Positions 5,590-7,782 of a stretch of 7,782 nucleotides of DNA are shown piece by piece. Source of the DNA: Dehalococcoidia bacterium (lineage in GTDB: Bacteria > Chloroflexota > Dehalococcoidia > GIF9 > AB-539-J10); NCBI GenBank assembly GCA_003562555.1, contig PWUO01000133.1, positions 1 through 7,782 of the forward strand, written 5' to 3'. The position numbers and the translations under genes were made by a program. The notes under the pieces are model-generated. The model searched no databases, was not told the origin of the DNA, and saw nothing but the letters and a program-made list of their open reading frames with translations. The stretch's first letter is position 1. Every line of letters begins with the position of its first letter.

Positions 5590-7782
5590 TCAGCGCGGTC
5601 TAACTGGCTCTCGGAGGCTTGCTCTTGTCTGACCGTCTGCGGTTCCCGTTGAGGCTCTCGCGCGGAATCGTCCGGGAGAGAGACCGACCTCTCGCTTGAA
5701 TGCCCGAGCAAAGGCCGCGTAGTTTGTGTACCCGACTGATGTGCAGACGTCGGTAACATCCGCATCAGTTTCGGAGAGCAGGTGCTTCGCGACAATCATG
5801 CGCTCCTGGCTGACAAATGCTGCGAAGCCGGTACCCTCTACGTCCTGGAATAGCCGACTTACGGTGCTGATGCTCGTGTTGAACTCCGACGCGAGGCCCT
5901 TGAGCGAAAGATCAGGGTCGGTAAGTCGATCCCGAACTGCGCGAGCGATGCTTGTGGCCACATCCGACGGACGGTCGCTTCGATCCAGATGGGTCATTGC
6001 ACGATGATATCTTGCAAGTGTTCGAATCGTACTGGTTGCGAGCTCCTGGCCTCGCATGGCATGGATCGAGTTCGAGAACTCACGAATTACGAGCTGATAG
6101 TACTGTTCCCGGTACTCTGTGCTCAACTCAAGCAGTCCTTCGTAGATGGCGTAGAGCGCATGGCGGATGACTGCGATCTGCTCGGAGTGGGCAGGAATAT
6201 CCTGAACGATCCCGTGTATTAGTTCGCTTGCCTGTTCCTTCCATCGCTCATCTGAGCGCAGGTAGGCGGCGGCGAGATCAGACGCAGCCCTGAGCTGATG
6301 CTCATGCACGTCTACCCTGAACGAGCTGAGATCCGATTGGGTGGCAATCGAGTCCGGCCCAAGGAGATGCCGGTACTCGAGGATGTGTCGGGCCTGGCGG
6401 CTCGCCAGCGGAACCTCGGTCCAGGTGGGCCGGGGATCGCTGATCGCAGCGACAAAGCTGGCGCTGAACTCCTGACGAATCTGTCGCTGAAGCTTTTCAA
6501 GGGATATCTTGATCCGCCCAACAGGCTCTGGATCGCTACTGTACTGGAGACAGAGAACCGCGAGCGTGTGCGGTCCGGACCAGTACCCAAGCGCGACGTG
6601 CGATTGATCGGTGAGTGCGGCGAGCAACAGGTGCTCCATTGTTCCATGCCATACTGCCAATCCCGTCACCCCGTTCTCCCTGGGAACGGGTATTGTCGTT
6701 GCCAACGAAACCGTAACAACGACGATCGATTGCACATCAGGGTCGAGGCCCGCTTCTTCTGCGTCGGCACAGGCAAGGTCTCCAGCCGGAAGATCGAGCC
6801 TGAGAAAGAGATCCTCAACCAAGATACGCCGCCGGAGTCGCATCTGCTCGGCCTCGAGAGTTCGGGCGGCGGAGAGCTGTTTGAGTATCGTCCTGACCAA
6901 GCGCTCAAGCGCATCGCTTTCGTCCACACTGGGAGCGACGGGTCTGCCATTCGCATGAGACCGCTGATCATCGGCCAAAACGCGCGGCTCGCGTTGCAGA
7001 TCATCTGAGACGAACCGCCGTATCATGGCGGTGACTTTGGATACGGCAATCTGCTGCCGTCGGAGGATCCGTGCGAACAGGCCGATGCCGGCCAACGCCC
7101 ACGCCGACATCACGATCGCGTAGATCGCCCAGACAGCCGTAGCGCCCGACACCAGACGTCCGAGCGTGGCAGTCTCGAACTCGGCAGTGTACTCCCATCC
7201 GGTCAGTCCAGAGACGAAGCGATAGGCCCGGGCGCGTGCATACTCAGCCGGTGCACCAATCGCCGCAACCTCGTTTCCCATCGGGTCGGCAACAATCATG
7301 GAGGTGGTTCCAGAAGGAAGCTGAGATCGAAGCAACGACGCAAACGCACCAAGATCGAGGTTCAGTACGATGATACCCTGGCCATCCAGGATCCGCGAGT
7401 TCGGATACCCCTGCACAACGGGGACTGTCCAGCGGGGTCCGCCATCCTTGTACAGCGGCCCGAGCAGACGCTGACGCTCCCACTGCGGAGAGACCAGACG
7501 GCTATCAATCATCTGCTCAATGAACGCAAGATCGACGAACTCGTCGAGCGAGAATCGATACTCGTCGTGAATGACTGTCCGATCGGAAAACCGTACCAGA
7601 TACATTGAATGCACCAGATCGTCTCCACTCACGAATCTTCCCAGCGCATCGTGGGCCTTCTTTGCCAGCCAAGGGTCATTCGTTCGATCTGAGTAGAACT
7701 GAGTGAGCGAGTCCGATGTGCTGAGCAGCTGCTGGAACGCAGAGACGGTCGCGCTGAGCCGCATGTCTGCGGCCTGCGCAGC
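5590..7782 (-). CDS. Membrane-anchored AraC-family sensor-regulator (YesN-like), 5' end cut by window edge
   Basis: A transcription factor with its own sensor, likely to activate the neighbouring importer genes when the sugar is present. The frame is open to the right edge (AAQAAD precedes the first visible ATG at 7764), so the true N-terminus, expected to carry a first membrane helix, lies outside. Numbering from that ATG: residues 1-200 form an extracytoplasmic Cache-like sensor, with WTVPVVQGYPNSRILDGQGIIVLNLD-type strands near 112-137; a membrane helix spans about 208-230; a linker, probably helical, covers 231-315; 340-480 resembles the GGDEF-like/CdaR-type region of such regulators (LASRQARHILEYRHLLGPDSI, 453-473); a helical stretch follows at 485-595; and the AraC DNA-binding domain is at about 600-703. 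The latter has two helix-turn-helix units, LSLKGLASEFNTSISTVSRLF (619-639) and DVTDVCTSVGYTNYAAFARAF (669-689), ending in the signature FKREVGLSPGRFR (689-701). The stop is 104 bases before the first permease. The ligand is unknown but probably the imported saccharide or a related one. Confidence 0.93.
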   Translation of the reverse strand, partial: AAQAADMRLSATVSAFQQLLSTSDSLTQFYSDRTNDPWLAKKAHDALGRFVSGDDLVHSMYLVRFSDRTVIHDEYRFSLDEFVDLAFIEQMIDSRLVSPQWERQRLLGPLYKDGGPRWTVPVVQGYPNSRILDGQGIIVLNLDLGAFASLLRSQLPSGTTSMIVADPMGNEVAAIGAPAEYARARAYRFVSGLTGWEYTAEFETATLGRLVSGATAVWAIYAIVMSAWALAGIGLFARILRRQQIAVSKVTAMIRRFVSDDLQREPRVLADDQRSHANGRPVAPSVDESDALERLVRTILKQLSAARTLEAEQMRLRRRILVEDLFLRLDLPAGDLACADAEEAGLDPDVQSIVVVTVSLATTIPVPRENGVTGLAVWHGTMEHLLLAALTDQSHVALGYWSGPHTLAVLCLQYSSDPEPVGRIKISLEKLQRQIRQEFSASFVAAISDPRPTWTEVPLASRQARHILEYRHLLGPDSIATQSDLSSFRVDVHEHQLRAASDLAAAYLRSDERWKEQASELIHGIVQDIPAHSEQIAVIRHALYAIYEGLLELSTEYREQYYQLVIREFSNSIHAMRGQELATSTIRTLARYHRAMTHLDRSDRPSDVATSIARAVRDRLTDPDLSLKGLASEFNTSISTVSRLFQDVEGTGFAAFVSQERMIVAKHLLSETDADVTDVCTSVGYTNYAAFARAFKREVGLSPGRFRARASTGTADGQTRASLREPVRPR

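Noticed and set aside
5573..5590. Possible terminator after the regulator (GCGCC/GGCGC inverted repeat)
   Set aside because: The loop would be only two bases unless the stem is shortened to four pairs, and no T-run follows, so a terminator cannot be supported.
6298..7008. 236-codon plus-strand open frame
   Set aside because: It is antisense to the AraC-type regulator, whose linker and middle region are continuous here. No ribosome-binding site or domain is seen.

Overview
The window holds a single carbohydrate-uptake locus read entirely on the minus strand. Both ends are cut by the window edges. In transcription order (right to left) it contains: a membrane-anchored AraC-type sensor-regulator (5' end missing), two ABC permease subunits of the LplB/YtcP type, an extracellular solute-binding protein, a cytoplasmic beta-propeller protein resembling oligogalacturonate lyases (PL22-like), and the N-terminal 162 residues of an unrecognised protein that runs off the left edge. 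The last two genes overlap by 4 bases (ATGA).

The base composition is moderately GC-rich. The solute-binding protein has a Sec-type signal peptide ending in 'VFASGAS' with no lipobox cysteine. From general familiarity, this style of leader is common in free-living Spirochaetes (Spirochaeta and relatives), and the LplB/YtcP plus membrane-AraC arrangement is common both there and in Firmicutes. A spirochaete-like or other double-membraned anaerobe is my best guess, held loosely, because no phylogenetic marker is present.

Functional reading: the regulator has an extracytoplasmic Cache-like sensor domain, one visible membrane helix, a cytoplasmic linker and a C-terminal double helix-turn-helix. 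It probably controls the adjacent importer. The importer has a binding protein and two permeases but no ATPase gene here, which is usual for this transporter subfamily because it borrows a shared MsmK/MsmX-type ATPase. The imported oligosaccharide would then meet the two cytoplasmic products at the 3' end. The propeller's likeness to oligogalacturonate lyase suggests uronic-acid oligosaccharides such as pectin fragments, but its metal-site residues differ from those I recall for the characterised enzyme, so the substrate is open.

Two RNA-level structures flank the binding-protein gene. A stem-loop lies upstream of its ribosome-binding site, and an intrinsic-terminator-like GC hairpin with a T-rich tail lies just after its stop codon. 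Together they could give the binding protein a separate, more abundant transcript segment than the downstream enzymes. No RNA genes, CRISPR arrays, insertion sequences or phage features were seen. No gene-free stretch exceeds about 105 bases.
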